Below are positions 52,646-61,719 of a stretch of 64,000 nucleotides of DNA, in pieces. Each line of letters starts with the position of its first letter. The stretch's first letter is position 1. The DNA lies in contig JAGWXT010000003.1 in the NCBI GenBank assembly GCA_018969715.1, forward strand, positions 1 through 64,000, written 5' to 3'. Made by a program: the position numbers and the translations under genes. Under the pieces are notes generated by a model, which was given only the letters and a program-made list of their open reading frames with translations, ran no database searches and was not told the DNA's origin. This DNA is from Actinomycetales bacterium (lineage in GTDB: Bacteria > Actinomycetota > Actinomycetes > S36-B12 > UBA5976).

Positions 52646-54672
52646 GCGAGCCGCGCGTCTGGGATCCATCCACTGCGCCGCCCAACCCAGCCGGGCTGGC
52701 CGGCGGGGCGGCCGTGTACGACGCTTCGACGATTCAGGTCCTCGAGGGACTGGCCGCTGTCCGGAAGCGACCCGGGATGTACATCGGCTCCACCGGGGAG
52801 CGAGGCTTGCACCATCTGGTGTACGAGGTCGTGGACAACGCAGTCGACGAGGCACTTGCCGGCTTCGCCACACGTATCGATGTCGAACTGCGTGACGACG
52901 GCTGGGTTGAGGTCACTGACGACGGCCGCGGAATCCCGGTCGACCAGCACCCACTGGAGGGGGTCTCCGCCCTCGAGGTCGTGATGACCACCCTCCATGC
53001 GGGGGGGAAGTTCGGCTCGGGCGGGTACACCGTCTCCGGCGGGCTGCACGGGGTGGGCGTGTCGGTTGTGAACGCACTGTCGACGGACGTTGAGGTGACC
53101 GTCTGGCGGGATGGCTTCGTCTGGCAGCAGGGGTACCGCACGGGAGTGCCGACAGCGCCGATCAGCCAAGGTGAGCCGACGACGCGTACTGGAACACGGG
53201 TGCGCTTCCGCGCGGATCCCACGATCTTCGACGCAACCGACTACTCCTTCTCAACGCTGGCCACCCGCTTTCGTGAGATGGCCTTCCTCAATCGCGGCCT
53301 CACCATCGGCCTCGTGGACGCCCGCGTCGCACAGCAGGAGGCGAACACCACATTCGACGCGACGCCCGACCACGTCGAGTTCTGCTACGCCGGTGGGATC
53401 ACCGACTTCGTCAGCTATCTCAACGCGGCCAAGGGTGAACCCATCCTCAACCGCGACATCATCGAGATCAACGCCATTGATGAGCAGCGGGGGATGAGCC
53501 TGGACATCGCCCTGCAGTGGAATGCCGGCTATACCGAGGCGGTTCACACCTTCGCCAACACGATCAACACTCACGAGGGTGGGATGCACGAGGAGGGATT
53601 TCGCGCGGCGCTCACCGCCACCATCAACCGGTATGCCAGGACCTGGGCGGTGCTGAAGGAGAAGGACCCCAATCTCGGCGGCGAGGACGTGCGGGAGGGG
53701 CTCACCGCCATCGTCTCAATCAAGCTGATGGAGCCGCAGTTCGAGGGACAGACGAAGACGAAGCTGGGCAACAACGAGGCGAAGACATTCACCCTGACGG
53801 CGACCAACGACGGTCTCGCCTCCTGGTTCGACGGTCATCCACAGGAGGGCAAGGAGATCGCCCGCAAGGCGATGAGCGCCGCAACCGCCCGAATCGCCGC
53901 GCGCAAGGCGCGGGACCTCGCCCGGTCGCGGAAGGGACTACTCGGGTCCTCTGGCCTCCCCGGAAAGCTCAGCGATTGCCAATCCAATGAACCAGATGAG
54001 TGCGAGTTGTTCATCGTCGAGGGGGACAGCGCAGGTGGCTCGGCGAAGCAGGGGCGTGATCCGCGCACGCAGGCGATCCTTCCCATTCGCGGAAAGATCC
54101 TCAACGTCGAGAAGGCGCGCATCGACAAGGTGCTGCACAACTCCGAGGTGCAGGCGCTCTTCTCCGCCCTCGGCACAGGAGTGCAGGACGATGTCGACGT
54201 CAACCGCCTGCGCTACGGCAAGGTTGTGCTGATGGCTGATGCCGATGTCGACGGCCAACACATCCGCACCCTGCTGCTGACGCTGCTGTTCCGGTACATG
54301 CGCCCCCTGGTGGAGCTGGGCCACGTCTTCCTGGCGCAGCCACCGCTGTACAAGATCAAGTGGAGTCGCGAGGAACCGGAATTCGCCTACAGCGACCGGG
54401 AGCGGGATGCCCTCGTCGAGCTCGGTCAGGCCCACGGACGCCGCCTGCCCAAGGGGGAGGGGATTCAGCGCTACAAGGGTCTTGGCGAGATGAACGCCGA
54501 TGAACTGTGGGAGACCACAATGGACCCCGCCACCCGCGTACTCCTGCAGATCACCCTCAACGATGCCGCGGCCGCCGATGAAATGTTCAGTGTCCTGATG
54601 GGTGAGGACGTGGAAAGTCGACGCACCTTCATCCAACGCAATGCCCGCGATGTCCGGTTCCTTGATATCTGA
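52642..54672 (+). CDS. gyrB: DNA gyrase subunit B
   Basis: ATPase subunit of the supercoiling enzyme. GHKL ATP site: [69 protein letters not shown]. The TOPRIM part has [36 protein letters not shown] and [22 protein letters not shown]. 676 aa from GTG 52642; GTG 52630 adds four residues. The C-terminus ARDVRFLDI is typical. Upstream mini-ORF coupling is possible. Confidence 0.97.
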   Translation: MSEPRVWDPSTAPPNPAGLAGGAAVYDASTIQVLEGLAAVRKRPGMYIGSTGERGLHHLVYEVVDNAVDEALAGFATRIDVELRDDGWVEVTDDGRGIPVDQHPLEGVSALEVVMTTLHAGGKFGSGGYTVSGGLHGVGVSVVNALSTDVEVTVWRDGFVWQQGYRTGVPTAPISQGEPTTRTGTRVRFRADPTIFDATDYSFSTLATRFREMAFLNRGLTIGLVDARVAQQEANTTFDATPDHVEFCYAGGITDFVSYLNAAKGEPILNRDIIEINAIDEQRGMSLDIALQWNAGYTEAVHTFANTINTHEGGMHEEGFRAALTATINRYARTWAVLKEKDPNLGGEDVREGLTAIVSIKLMEPQFEGQTKTKLGNNEAKTFTLTATNDGLASWFDGHPQEGKEIARKAMSAATARIAARKARDLARSRKGLLGSSGLPGKLSDCQSNEPDECELFIVEGDSAGGSAKQGRDPRTQAILPIRGKILNVEKARIDKVLHNSEVQALFSALGTGVQDDVDVNRLRYGKVVLMADADVDGQHIRTLLLTLLFRYMRPLVELGHVFLAQPPLYKIKWSREEPEFAYSDRERDALVELGQAHGRRLPKGEGIQRYKGLGEMNADELWETTMDPATRVLLQITLNDAAAADEMFSVLMGEDVESRRTFIQRNARDVRFLDI

Positions 54673-54732
54673 CCCCATCCCTCGGCCCATCGGCCGGGCG
54701 ATCCGTATTCACCGGGGTTGGCAGGTGACGGT

Positions 54733-57267
54733 GTGAGCGTCACTGACGCGGTGCCCCCGGGCGGTCGCATTGAGCCGGTAGACCTGCGCACAGAACTGTC
54801 ACGCTCCTACCTCGACTACGCCATGAGCGTTATCGTGGGCCGCGCACTGCCGGATGTCCGTGACGGGCTGAAGCCTGTGCACCGCCGCGTGCTGTACGCG
54901 ATGTTCGATGGCGGCTACCGCCCCGATCGGGCGTACTCCAAGAGCGCCCGCATTGTCGGCGATGTCATGGGCAACTACCACCCGCACGGTGACGGCGCCA
55001 TCTACGACACCCTCGTGCGACTCGCCCAGGAGTGGGTCCTGCGTTACCCACTGGTCGATGGTCAGGGGAACTTCGGCTCACCAGGCAATGACGCTGCGGC
55101 GGCGATGCGCTACACGGAGTCCCGGATGGCCGCCCTGGCCATGGAAATGGTCCGCGACATCGACGAGGACACTGTCGAGTTCACCGCGAACTACGACGGC
55201 CGCACACTGGAGCCAGTCATTCTTCCGAGCCGGTTCCCCAACCTGCTCGTCAATGGCAGCAGTGGCATCGCTGTCGGGATGGCGACGAATATCCCACCGC
55301 ATAACCTGCGCGAGGTCGCCGCTGGCATTGACTGGGCGCTCGCCCACCCGAATGCCGACGCCGAGACCCTGCTGGCCGCACTACTGGAGCGGATCAAGGG
55401 ACCGGACTTCCCCACGGGCGGGCTGATCGTGGGCCGGGCAGGGATCGAGGATGCCTACCGCACCGGCCGCGGGGCCGTCACCATGCGTGCGGTCGTGGAG
55501 ATCGAGGAGGGCGCTCGGGGTCAGTCACACCTCGTGATCACCCACCTTCCGTATCAGGTCAACCCCGACAACCTCAAGCAGCGCATTGCTGAGCTCGTGG
55601 ACTCCGGCCGGATCACCGGGGTCGTCGACATCCGGGACGACTCCTCCTCCCGCACCGGCATGCGCATCGTCATCGTGCTGCGACGCGATGCGATCCCCAA
55701 GGTCGTTCTGAACAACCTCTACAAGCACACGCAACTGCAGGAGACCTTCGGCGCGAACATGCTCGCCCTCGTCGACGGGGTCCCGCGCACCCTGCGCATC
55801 GATCAGTTCATCACCCTGTGGATCGACCATCAGATCGAGGTCATCCAGCGGCGCACGCGGTTCCGACTACAGGAGGCCGAGAAGCGAGCACACATCCTGC
55901 GGGCATACCTCGCTGCCCTCGACTCGCTCGATGAGGTCATCGCGCTGATCCGTGGCAGTGCCACGGTCGACGATGCGCGCAGTGGCCTGCAGGAACTGCT
56001 CGCCATTGACGAGGTTCAGGCAACCGCAATCCTGGACATGCAATTGCGTCGCTTGGCTGCGCTGGAACGCCAGCGAATCCTCGACGAGTTCGAGGCGTTG
56101 ATGGCGGCGATCACTGACTTTCGTGACATCCTCGGCAGCCCCCAGCGCCAGCGGGCGATCGTCCGCGGTGAGTTGGCGGAGATCACCGAGCGCTACGGTG
56201 ATGAGCGCCGAACGGCGATCGTGCCGGCCGAAGGCGAGATCGCTGCTGAGGACCTCATCGCCAATGAGGAGATCGTGATCTCGCTGACGCGCAGTGGGTA
56301 CGTCAAGCGCACTCGTGCTGACCTCTATCGGGCACAGCATCGCGGTGGCCGTGGTGTCCGCGGTGCGGCGTTGCGTGGCGATGACGTCGTCACCACCCTG
56401 CTGCTCGCCAGCACCCACGCCTGGGTGCTGTTCTTCACCAATCAGGGGCGGGTCTATCGCGCACGTGCGCATGAGCTGCCGGAGGGGACGCGGGATGCCA
56501 AGGGCCGACATGTGGCGAACATCCTCGCCTTCCTGCCTGATGAGCAGATCGCCGGCGTGCTCACTCTGCACGGCTACACCGATGCGGAGTACCTCGTTAT
56601 CGCCACCCGTGACGGCATGGTGAAGAAGACACCATTGACGGAGTACGACTCCAGCCGCAGCGGTGGCGTCATCGCCATTCGGCTGCGTGCGGGGGATGAG
56701 GTGATCGCGACCCGCCTGGTCAATGCCAGCGATGACCTGCTGCTGGTGTCACAGGCGGGAATGTCAGTGCGCTTCCATGCCACCGACACGGCACTTCGAC
56801 CCATGGGCCGAGCCACCGCCGGCGTGATCGGGATGCGGTTCCGCGATGACAGCGATCGTCTCCTGGCCATGGAGGTGGCTGCACCTGATGGCTTCCTGGT
56901 CACCATCACCGAACGCGGATCCGCCAAGCGAACGGCACTCCAGGAGTGGACCGCCCGCAGCCGCGGCACCATGGGTGTGCAGGCCGTCCGGCTCAGTCCC
57001 GAACGCGGCCGCCTGATCGGTGCGGTCGTTGCCGGGGCGGGGGACACCCTGTTCGCGATTGCCGCGGCGGGCACCGTCCTTCGGACTCAGGTTGCGGAGA
57101 TCCGCCCCACCAGCAGGGCAACAATGGGAGTCTCCCTGATGAGCCTGGCTGAGGGGGACTCACTGGTGGCGATTGCAGTCGCTGCGGCTGGGGGACCGGA
57201 TGTCGACCCAGCGACTGCCCCGGAGGTCGAGGCGGGGGCTGCCCCCGAGGCCGACCCGGGGGAATAA
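54733..57267 (+). CDS. gyrA: DNA gyrase subunit A
   Basis: Cleavage-religation subunit. GTG 54733 with AGGTGA 5 nt upstream is preferred to TTG 54718. [28 protein letters not shown] and the catalytic Tyr in [11 protein letters not shown] are present; the C-terminal beta-pinwheel has the gyrA-box-like [13 protein letters not shown]. The quinolone-determining segment is [12 protein letters not shown], with Gly88 at the place of E. coli Ser83 and Asp92 at that of Asp87. The acidic tail ([14 protein letters not shown]) ends an 844-aa protein. Confidence 0.96.
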   Translation: MSVTDAVPPGGRIEPVDLRTELSRSYLDYAMSVIVGRALPDVRDGLKPVHRRVLYAMFDGGYRPDRAYSKSARIVGDVMGNYHPHGDGAIYDTLVRLAQEWVLRYPLVDGQGNFGSPGNDAAAAMRYTESRMAALAMEMVRDIDEDTVEFTANYDGRTLEPVILPSRFPNLLVNGSSGIAVGMATNIPPHNLREVAAGIDWALAHPNADAETLLAALLERIKGPDFPTGGLIVGRAGIEDAYRTGRGAVTMRAVVEIEEGARGQSHLVITHLPYQVNPDNLKQRIAELVDSGRITGVVDIRDDSSSRTGMRIVIVLRRDAIPKVVLNNLYKHTQLQETFGANMLALVDGVPRTLRIDQFITLWIDHQIEVIQRRTRFRLQEAEKRAHILRAYLAALDSLDEVIALIRGSATVDDARSGLQELLAIDEVQATAILDMQLRRLAALERQRILDEFEALMAAITDFRDILGSPQRQRAIVRGELAEITERYGDERRTAIVPAEGEIAAEDLIANEEIVISLTRSGYVKRTRADLYRAQHRGGRGVRGAALRGDDVVTTLLLASTHAWVLFFTNQGRVYRARAHELPEGTRDAKGRHVANILAFLPDEQIAGVLTLHGYTDAEYLVIATRDGMVKKTPLTEYDSSRSGGVIAIRLRAGDEVIATRLVNASDDLLLVSQAGMSVRFHATDTALRPMGRATAGVIGMRFRDDSDRLLAMEVAAPDGFLVTITERGSAKRTALQEWTARSRGTMGVQAVRLSPERGRLIGAVVAGAGDTLFAIAAAGTVLRTQVAEIRPTSRATMGVSLMSLAEGDSLVAIAVAAAGGPDVDPATAPEVEAGAAPEADPGE

Positions 57268-57336
57268 TGAGGCAGTTCGACAGCGACTGTCGTTCATCTG
57301 GCACGGGTCCCGGCACCCGTCGATCGAGGGAGCGTC

Positions 57337-57774
57337 ATGGCTGAGCCCGCCACCCGACCCCCCGGACAACAGCGGGTGAGCGGCTTCCCCCGCTCGCCGG
57401 ATCGCGCGGTGCGACGCGTCCGTGTGCGGCTGGCTCGCATTTCGCCACTGAGCGTCATCACGACCGTGTTCCTGATCAGCATCGTCTACGGTCTGGGCCT
57501 GCTGTTCGCCGCCTGGCTGGTCTGGTGGCTTGCCGACTCCGCGGGCGTCCTGCTGACCGCCAACCAATTGGTGACCGACGTCTTCGGCACCGGGGTGGCG
57601 ACCTTCAACTTCACCGAGGTGGTGTCCCTTTCCCGGGTGATGGGGGTGGCCAGCATTGTCGCGGTTGTCCAGGTGGTGGCATGGACGGTGATCGGCGGCG
57701 TCATCGCTCTGCTCTACAACGCCTTCAGCCTGCTCGCTGGCGGGATCGAGGTGACCCTCGATGACGACGTATGA
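57337..57774 (+). CDS. DUF3566 membrane protein
   Basis: Actinobacterial protein always found after gyrA. VRRVRVRLARISPLSVITTVFLISIVYGLGLLFAAWLVWW gives the first TM, and VMGVASIVAVVQVVAWTVIGGVIALLYNAFSLLAGGIEVTL the second with the family's C-terminal NAFSLLAGGIEV motif. 145 aa, good GAGGGAGCG site. Function unknown; mycobacterial Rv0007 is the counterpart. Confidence 0.92.
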   Translation: MAEPATRPPGQQRVSGFPRSPDRAVRRVRVRLARISPLSVITTVFLISIVYGLGLLFAAWLVWWLADSAGVLLTANQLVTDVFGTGVATFNFTEVVSLSRVMGVASIVAVVQVVAWTVIGGVIALLYNAFSLLAGGIEVTLDDDV

Positions 57775-57826
57775 TCAGCACACTCGACCGCGGCACTATC
57801 CGCGCGGGTGCTCCGAGGTGCAGTGC

Positions 57827-57900
57827 GGGCCTATAGCTCAGCTGGTTAGAGCGCTTCCCTGATAAGGAAGAGGTCAGTGGTTCAAGTCCACTTAGGCCCA
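57827..57900 (+). tRNA. tRNA-Ile (GAT)
   Basis: 74 nt. Acceptor GGGCCTA (57827-57833) pairs with TAGGCCC (57893-57899). Anticodon GAT at 57861-57863 in the loop CTGATAA; GGTTCAAGTCC is the T arm. The 3' end is A, CCA not encoded. Standard position downstream of gyrA-DUF3566. Confidence 0.98.
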
Positions 57901-57931
57901 CGCCGGCCGGCATGACAGGGAGGTTGGGACG

Positions 57932-58096
57932 ATGTTCAAGTCGCTACTGCTGATGGGCGTGGGAGCGGCGCTGGGGATCGCGGTCTACCGCGTCCTACAG
58001 CAACGCCAATCCGAGCAGGATCTCTGGTCGCAGGCAACCTTCGACGGCCCTGATTACGACCTGGGAGCGGCCGCACCGGCAGCCGATCTCACCTGA
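57932..58096 (+). CDS. DLW-39 family small protein
   Basis: Below the ORF-track limit (54 aa). MFKSLLLMGVGAALGIAVYRVLQQRQSEQDLWSQ shows one N-terminal hydrophobic helix followed by the DLW motif that names the family. GGGAGG is upstream of the ATG. The position between tRNA-Ile and tRNA-Ala is the conserved site of this actinobacterial gene. Function unknown. Confidence 0.93.
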   Translation: MFKSLLLMGVGAALGIAVYRVLQQRQSEQDLWSQATFDGPDYDLGAAAPAADLT

Positions 58097-58101
58097 CGAG
58101 G

Positions 58102-58146
58102 GTGACCGGGCGGCGGCCCGGTCACGTCGCACTGTCACGTCGCACT
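58102..58146 (+). terminator. Hairpin after DLW-39 followed by a 13-bp tandem duplication
   Basis: GTGACCGGGC (58102-58111) pairs exactly with GCCCGGTCAC (58116-58125), loop GGCG, 5 nt after the DLW-39 stop. No T-tract follows. The right arm runs into GTCACGTCGCACT repeated twice (58121-58133, 58134-58146). Confidence 0.5.
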
Positions 58147-58166
58147 GCGGGTCGTCGCACCCCATC

Positions 58167-58239
58167 GGGGGCGTAGCTCAGCTGGTAGAGCACCGCCTTT
58201 GCAAGGCGGGGGTCAGGGGTTCGAGCCCCCTCGCCTCCA
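58167..58239 (+). tRNA. tRNA-Ala (TGC)
   Basis: 73 nt. GGGGGCG (58167-58173) pairs with CGCCTCC (58232-58238) with one G-T pair. Anticodon TGC at 58200-58202 in the loop TTTGCAA; GGTTCGAGCC is the T arm. CCA is not encoded. Confidence 0.98.
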
Positions 58240-58330
58240 CCCGATCGCACGTGGGAAGTGCTGCACCCGTCCAGCCCGCGCACTCACCGATATCGCCCAC
58301 GAATGCACCCCCACTGCTGAAGGAGACGTC

Positions 58331-58864
58331 ATGCCCACGCCTGTCATCCTGCACACCAGCCTCGGCGACATCCACGCCACACTGTTCGACACCCACGCGC
58401 CCACGACCGTCCGCAACTTCACGGGCTTAGCCGACGGGTCGAGGGAGTGGCGGGATCCGCGCACCGGCACCACCGGCAGTGGTGCCCTCTATCGCGATGT
58501 CCCCTTCCACCGGGTGATCGCGGGCTTCATGGTGCAGGGCGGCGATCCCACTGGAACTGGGCGCGGTGGCCCGGGGTACCAGTTCGCCGATGAGTTCCAC
58601 CCCGAATTGCGGTTCGACCGTCCCTATCTCCTCGCAATGGCGAATGCGGGGCCGGGAACGAATGGCAGCCAGTTCTTCATCACCGTGGCCGCCACGCCGC
58701 ACCTCAACCGCAAGCACACCATCTTCGGCGAGGTCACCGATGAGGCCAGCCGGCGGGTGGTCGACGCAATCGCCACTGCCCCCACCGACAACTCAGACCG
58801 GCCACGCGAGCCGATCATCCTCACGTCCGTCGAGATCGTTGGGGCAGGGGAACCCGCCCCCTGA
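58331..58864 (+). CDS. Peptidyl-prolyl cis-trans isomerase (cyclophilin)
   Basis: Catalyses prolyl isomerisation during protein folding. ATG 58331 has AAGGAGACGTC; the track ORF upstream covers the tRNA. VPFHRVIAGFMVQGGDPTGTGRGGPGYQFADEF is the cyclophilin core, NAGPGTNGSQFFIT the active-site region and HLNRKHTIFGEV the third motif. 177 aa, no signal, so cytoplasmic. Equivalent to mycobacterial ppiA (Rv0009). Confidence 0.96.
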   Translation: MPTPVILHTSLGDIHATLFDTHAPTTVRNFTGLADGSREWRDPRTGTTGSGALYRDVPFHRVIAGFMVQGGDPTGTGRGGPGYQFADEFHPELRFDRPYLLAMANAGPGTNGSQFFITVAATPHLNRKHTIFGEVTDEASRRVVDAIATAPTDNSDRPREPIILTSVEIVGAGEPAP

Positions 58865-60020
58865 GCATCAATGAGCCCGCCGTGATGGCGGCCATCCGCA
58901 ACTCCTGGGGGTTGACTGCGCCGTAGCGCAGCAGGTAGGCAACGTCAACACGGAATGCGTCACGACGACGCAGTTCCGTTACCGCACCGATCCGCTGGGT
59001 CTGCTGGAGGCGCCGGCGCAGCCACCGGGCACCGCGGTCATCGAGGGCGTGCAGGTCCTTCCCGTGCAGATGCAGCCCAACGACGCGCACCCAGCCAGCA
59101 TCGGTCTCCACGAGCAGTCGCCACCGGCCAGCCTCCGAGGTCAACTGCCACTGCTGTCCGACCGGGTTGACCCAGGAGGACTGGTTGGCGAAGCCCGGTC
59201 GCCGGATGAAGGCATAGTTGGCGGGGTCGATCCCGGACAGGTACTGGCCCAGGGTGATTGCATCGAAAAGGACGCCGAATTGCGGGAAGTTCCGCCACTG
59301 CACATCTGCTGGCAGGGTGTCCGCTGTCCCCGGCTGCAGCGCGGCGTGACAGAGCCGGTCCGCGCCACTGGGCAGCGTCGGCAGCGGACAGTAGAGGTCA
59401 CTGCGCGCCATCGCTCGTGCCAGCAGGCGCATCTCATTGTCCCGTGGCTGCTCCGCAAGCACCGTCAACAGTACGCGCAGGGCGGACGTCAGTGACGGCA
59501 GTCGCCGCACGTAGAGCAACGCCGCGTACACGTGGTCAGGATCGCCGACGGGGAGTGCGACTCCGGTCACCGACTGCTGCAGCCCCAGCAGGTCTGCCTC
59601 CTCGGTCAGCAGCAGGTAGTCATTCTCGGGGTGAATGAGGTCGCTGTCGGGAGTCGCCGCGAGAAAGCGTTCGAGGGCGAAAAGTCGCTGGGCCGTCAAT
59701 CGCCAGAAGCCGGCACGAAAACTGGTGTCCTGCTCAGTGGTGCCCGAGAAGGCGGCCCAGTTCTCGGTCATCGGCAGCTCGGCGATGTCCGTCACCGTTA
59801 CCGCCGCCCGGATGGGGCGTGGCAGCCGGTGGACCACCCGCCGCGCTGTCGCCGCGTTGTCGATGAGGACATGCACCGGCGAGTTCGGCAGCTGACGGTG
59901 GGCCTGCCGGACCGCCTCGATCAGTGTCGGTGGCATGCGGGTGCCGAGTGCGACGAAGACCACCGGTGTCGTCGGGGGTGACGGGATGTGTCCGGCAGGG
60001 GGCACGACGGATCGGGTCAT
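58821..60020 (-). CDS. Uncharacterised protein with glycosyltransferase-like features
   Basis: ATG 60020 lies 7 nt after TAGGCT and gives 399 aa. The first ~110 aa have alternating strands and helices like a nucleotide-sugar domain (PVVFVALGTRMPPTLIEAVRQAHRQL, VHVLIDNAATARRVV). FWRLTAQRLFALERFLAATPDSDLIHPENDYLLLTEEADLL resembles the acidic END segment of GT-A-like proteins in surface-glycan loci. The last 150 aa bind no recognised motif. It overlaps the cyclophilin gene by 44 nt, convergent, and is absent from the usual ppiA-rhomboid interval, so it is probably an insertion. Assignment is tentative. Confidence 0.5.
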   Translation of the reverse strand: MTRSVVPPAGHIPSPPTTPVVFVALGTRMPPTLIEAVRQAHRQLPNSPVHVLIDNAATARRVVHRLPRPIRAAVTVTDIAELPMTENWAAFSGTTEQDTSFRAGFWRLTAQRLFALERFLAATPDSDLIHPENDYLLLTEEADLLGLQQSVTGVALPVGDPDHVYAALLYVRRLPSLTSALRVLLTVLAEQPRDNEMRLLARAMARSDLYCPLPTLPSGADRLCHAALQPGTADTLPADVQWRNFPQFGVLFDAITLGQYLSGIDPANYAFIRRPGFANQSSWVNPVGQQWQLTSEAGRWRLLVETDAGWVRVVGLHLHGKDLHALDDRGARWLRRRLQQTQRIGAVTELRRRDAFRVDVAYLLRYGAVNPQELRMAAITAGSLMLRGRVPLPQRSRRT

Positions 60021-60131
60021 CCCGGCGAGCCTAGGCCAGACCGAGGCGCCCACCGTTGCCGATGTCACCGCAGCCCGGCACTGGCGGGCCATGGCGCAGC
60101 GCCCGAACGACTGATCCGGTTACGATGTGAT

Positions 60132-60980
60132 GTGTCATCTGGGGAGCCTGAGCCGCCACCTGCGGTCCCCCACTGCGTGAATCATCCGGAGCGGGAGACG
60201 TGGATTCGTTGCACCCGCTGCGCGGAGCCGATCTGCCCTGAGTGCATGGTGACCGCGCCAGTTGGCTTCCAGTGCCGATCCTGCGTCGCCGAGCACCAGC
60301 GAGCCACCCGACGCACGCGGACCCTGCTCGCCGGCCCAACAACGAGCCGGCCAACCGTCACCTACACGCTTATTGGTATCTGCGTGGCGGCCTTCCTCTG
60401 GCAACTCGCCGCCGGGGTGAACAACGTGGCCTACGGCTGGGGCATGGCGGGGTGGGCGATTGCCAGCGGGGAATGGTGGCGGCTGCTGACATCCGCCTTC
60501 CTGCACGGCAGCGTCCTGCATCTGGCCTTCAACATGTACATCCTCTTCGTCCTTGGACGCGACCTTGAGCGGCTCCTCGGCCACGCGCGCTATCTCGCCC
60601 TCTATTTGCTGAGCGCCTTGGGTGGTGCGGTCGCCTCGTACTGGCTGTCCAACCCAGCAGGTGTCTCAGTCGGCGCCAGTGGCGCGGTCTTCGGGTTGCT
60701 CGGAGCAACCGTGATCGCCGGACGCTACCTCCGCGCAGACGTCACCCAGGCCTTGATCCTGATCGGCCTGAACGTCGTCATCGGTTTCATCATCCCCGGT
60801 ATCGACTGGCGAGCCCACCTGGGCGGTCTCGTGACGGGAGCCCTTGTTGCGTTCATCCTCACCCGGACGGCCCGGCGAGCCCCGCCAGCGCGCGACACCG
60901 TTGCCGGATCAGCGCTTGCGGCCCTGGCTGTCGTGCTCGTCCTGGCGGCACTGCTGCGAACGGCTGCACTGCTCAGCTGA
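60132..60980 (+). CDS. Rhomboid-family intramembrane serine protease with N-terminal zinc finger
   Basis: GTG 60132 lies 5 nt after TACGAT. The first ~50 aa form a zinc-ribbon/B-box-like domain (HCVNHPERETWIRCTRCAEPICPECM and CRSCVAEH). The membrane part has six TM helices; FNMYILFVLGRDLERLLG, the active Ser in GVSVGASGAVFGLLG and His in WRAHLGGLVTGALVA. 282 aa. Equivalent to mycobacterial Rv0110-type rhomboids; at this site Streptomyces and relatives also keep one. Substrates unknown. Confidence 0.93.
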   Translation: MSSGEPEPPPAVPHCVNHPERETWIRCTRCAEPICPECMVTAPVGFQCRSCVAEHQRATRRTRTLLAGPTTSRPTVTYTLIGICVAAFLWQLAAGVNNVAYGWGMAGWAIASGEWWRLLTSAFLHGSVLHLAFNMYILFVLGRDLERLLGHARYLALYLLSALGGAVASYWLSNPAGVSVGASGAVFGLLGATVIAGRYLRADVTQALILIGLNVVIGFIIPGIDWRAHLGGLVTGALVAFILTRTARRAPPARDTVAGSALAALAVVLVLAALLRTAALLS

Positions 60981-60997
60981 GGGCCGCCGGGGAGGGT

Positions 60998-61048
60998 GGG
61001 CAGCGTTGGCGAGAGGGCCGCGTCGGCGAGTGGGCCGCGTCGGCGAGG
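60998..61048. repeat. 17-bp tandem repeat, three units
   Basis: GGGCAGCGTTGGCGAGA (60998-61014), GGGCCGCGTCGGCGAGT (61015-61031), GGGCCGCGTCGGCGAGG (61032-61048), then GGCGAGGCGAGG. It directly precedes the DnaA-box-like cluster. Confidence 0.9.
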
Positions 61049-61066
61049 GGCGAGGCGAGGCCTCGG

Positions 61067-61197
61067 TTGTCCAGTGCTATCCACCGTTTTCACCCAGTTT
61101 CTTCCACAAGTGATCCACACTGGGGACGGATGTCGGTCTGCTGGCGGACGCGGTGGGCGCTGATCACGCAGGGGCATCTGTCCACAGGCCGTCCACA
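61067..61197. promoter_or_regulatory. Cluster of DnaA-box-like sequences upstream of crgA
   Basis: Six sites in 131 nt, all on the plus strand: TTGTCCAGT (61067-61075, 7/9), CTATCCACC (61077-61085, 7/9), TCTTCCACA (61100-61108, 7/9), TGATCCACA (61111-61119, 8/9), CTGTCCACA (61178-61186, 8/9), CCGTCCACA (61189-61197, 7/9) against TTRTCCACA. The whole 60981-61281 gap has no gene. This is a denser cluster than in the dnaA-dnaN gap. Confidence 0.5.
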
Positions 61198-61281
61198 ATG
61201 GGGACATCTCACATGGGTGTCATTGACCCCCACAGGAAGGACACTCGATGGCTGGCCACGAGCGCCCTGTCGTGACCCGCC

Positions 61282-61548
61282 TTACCGCCAGCGTGTCGAC
61301 AGGATGAACCCCACAGCGATGAAGGCGAATCCGATGAGGACGTTCACCAGTGAGTTGAGGTCCCGCATGAACGGAATATCTGGCCCGGCCAAGTAGAAGA
61401 CGACGATGTAGGCAAGCCCGATCAGGAAGGACGCGATCATCGCCGGCACTAGCCACCGGGGTGAATCCAGTCGCACCGGGGCGGGGGTGGACGGGGGAGG
61501 CTGCTCCTTGCGTTCCCGTCTGGACTTCGACTCAGGCACCTCAGCCAC
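61282..61548 (-). CDS. crgA: Cell division protein CrgA
   Basis: Actinobacterial divisome protein that links FtsZ, PBPs and FtsI. A basic, Pro-rich N-terminus (SKSRRERKEQPPPSTPAP) is followed by two TM helices: PRWLVPAMIASFLIGLAYIVVFYLAG and LNSLVNVLIGFAFIAVGFILSTRWR, the family pattern. 88 aa. GTG start with GAAAG upstream. Divergent from DUF881. Confidence 0.95.
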   Translation of the reverse strand: MAEVPESKSRRERKEQPPPSTPAPVRLDSPRWLVPAMIASFLIGLAYIVVFYLAGPDIPFMRDLNSLVNVLIGFAFIAVGFILSTRWR

Positions 61549-61719
61549 CTTTCTATTCGTCCCTAATGCTGGCCATCATCACGGGCGCAGACCAGGGCGG
61601 GACCCGGACACCGGTCGAGTCCACTCCCGGCGACGCTGCCGGGCGCCTCGACCCCTGCCCTGAGCGTCCGAGCGCCGGTTCCGTGCACCACATCGGATGT
61701 CACGCATTAGCGTAGCCAC

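Noticed and set aside
61549-61719. Hidden gene in the crgA-DUF881 gap
   Set aside because: The 84-aa track ORF starting at 61461 runs opposite crgA and has no motif; only promoter-type signals were seen.
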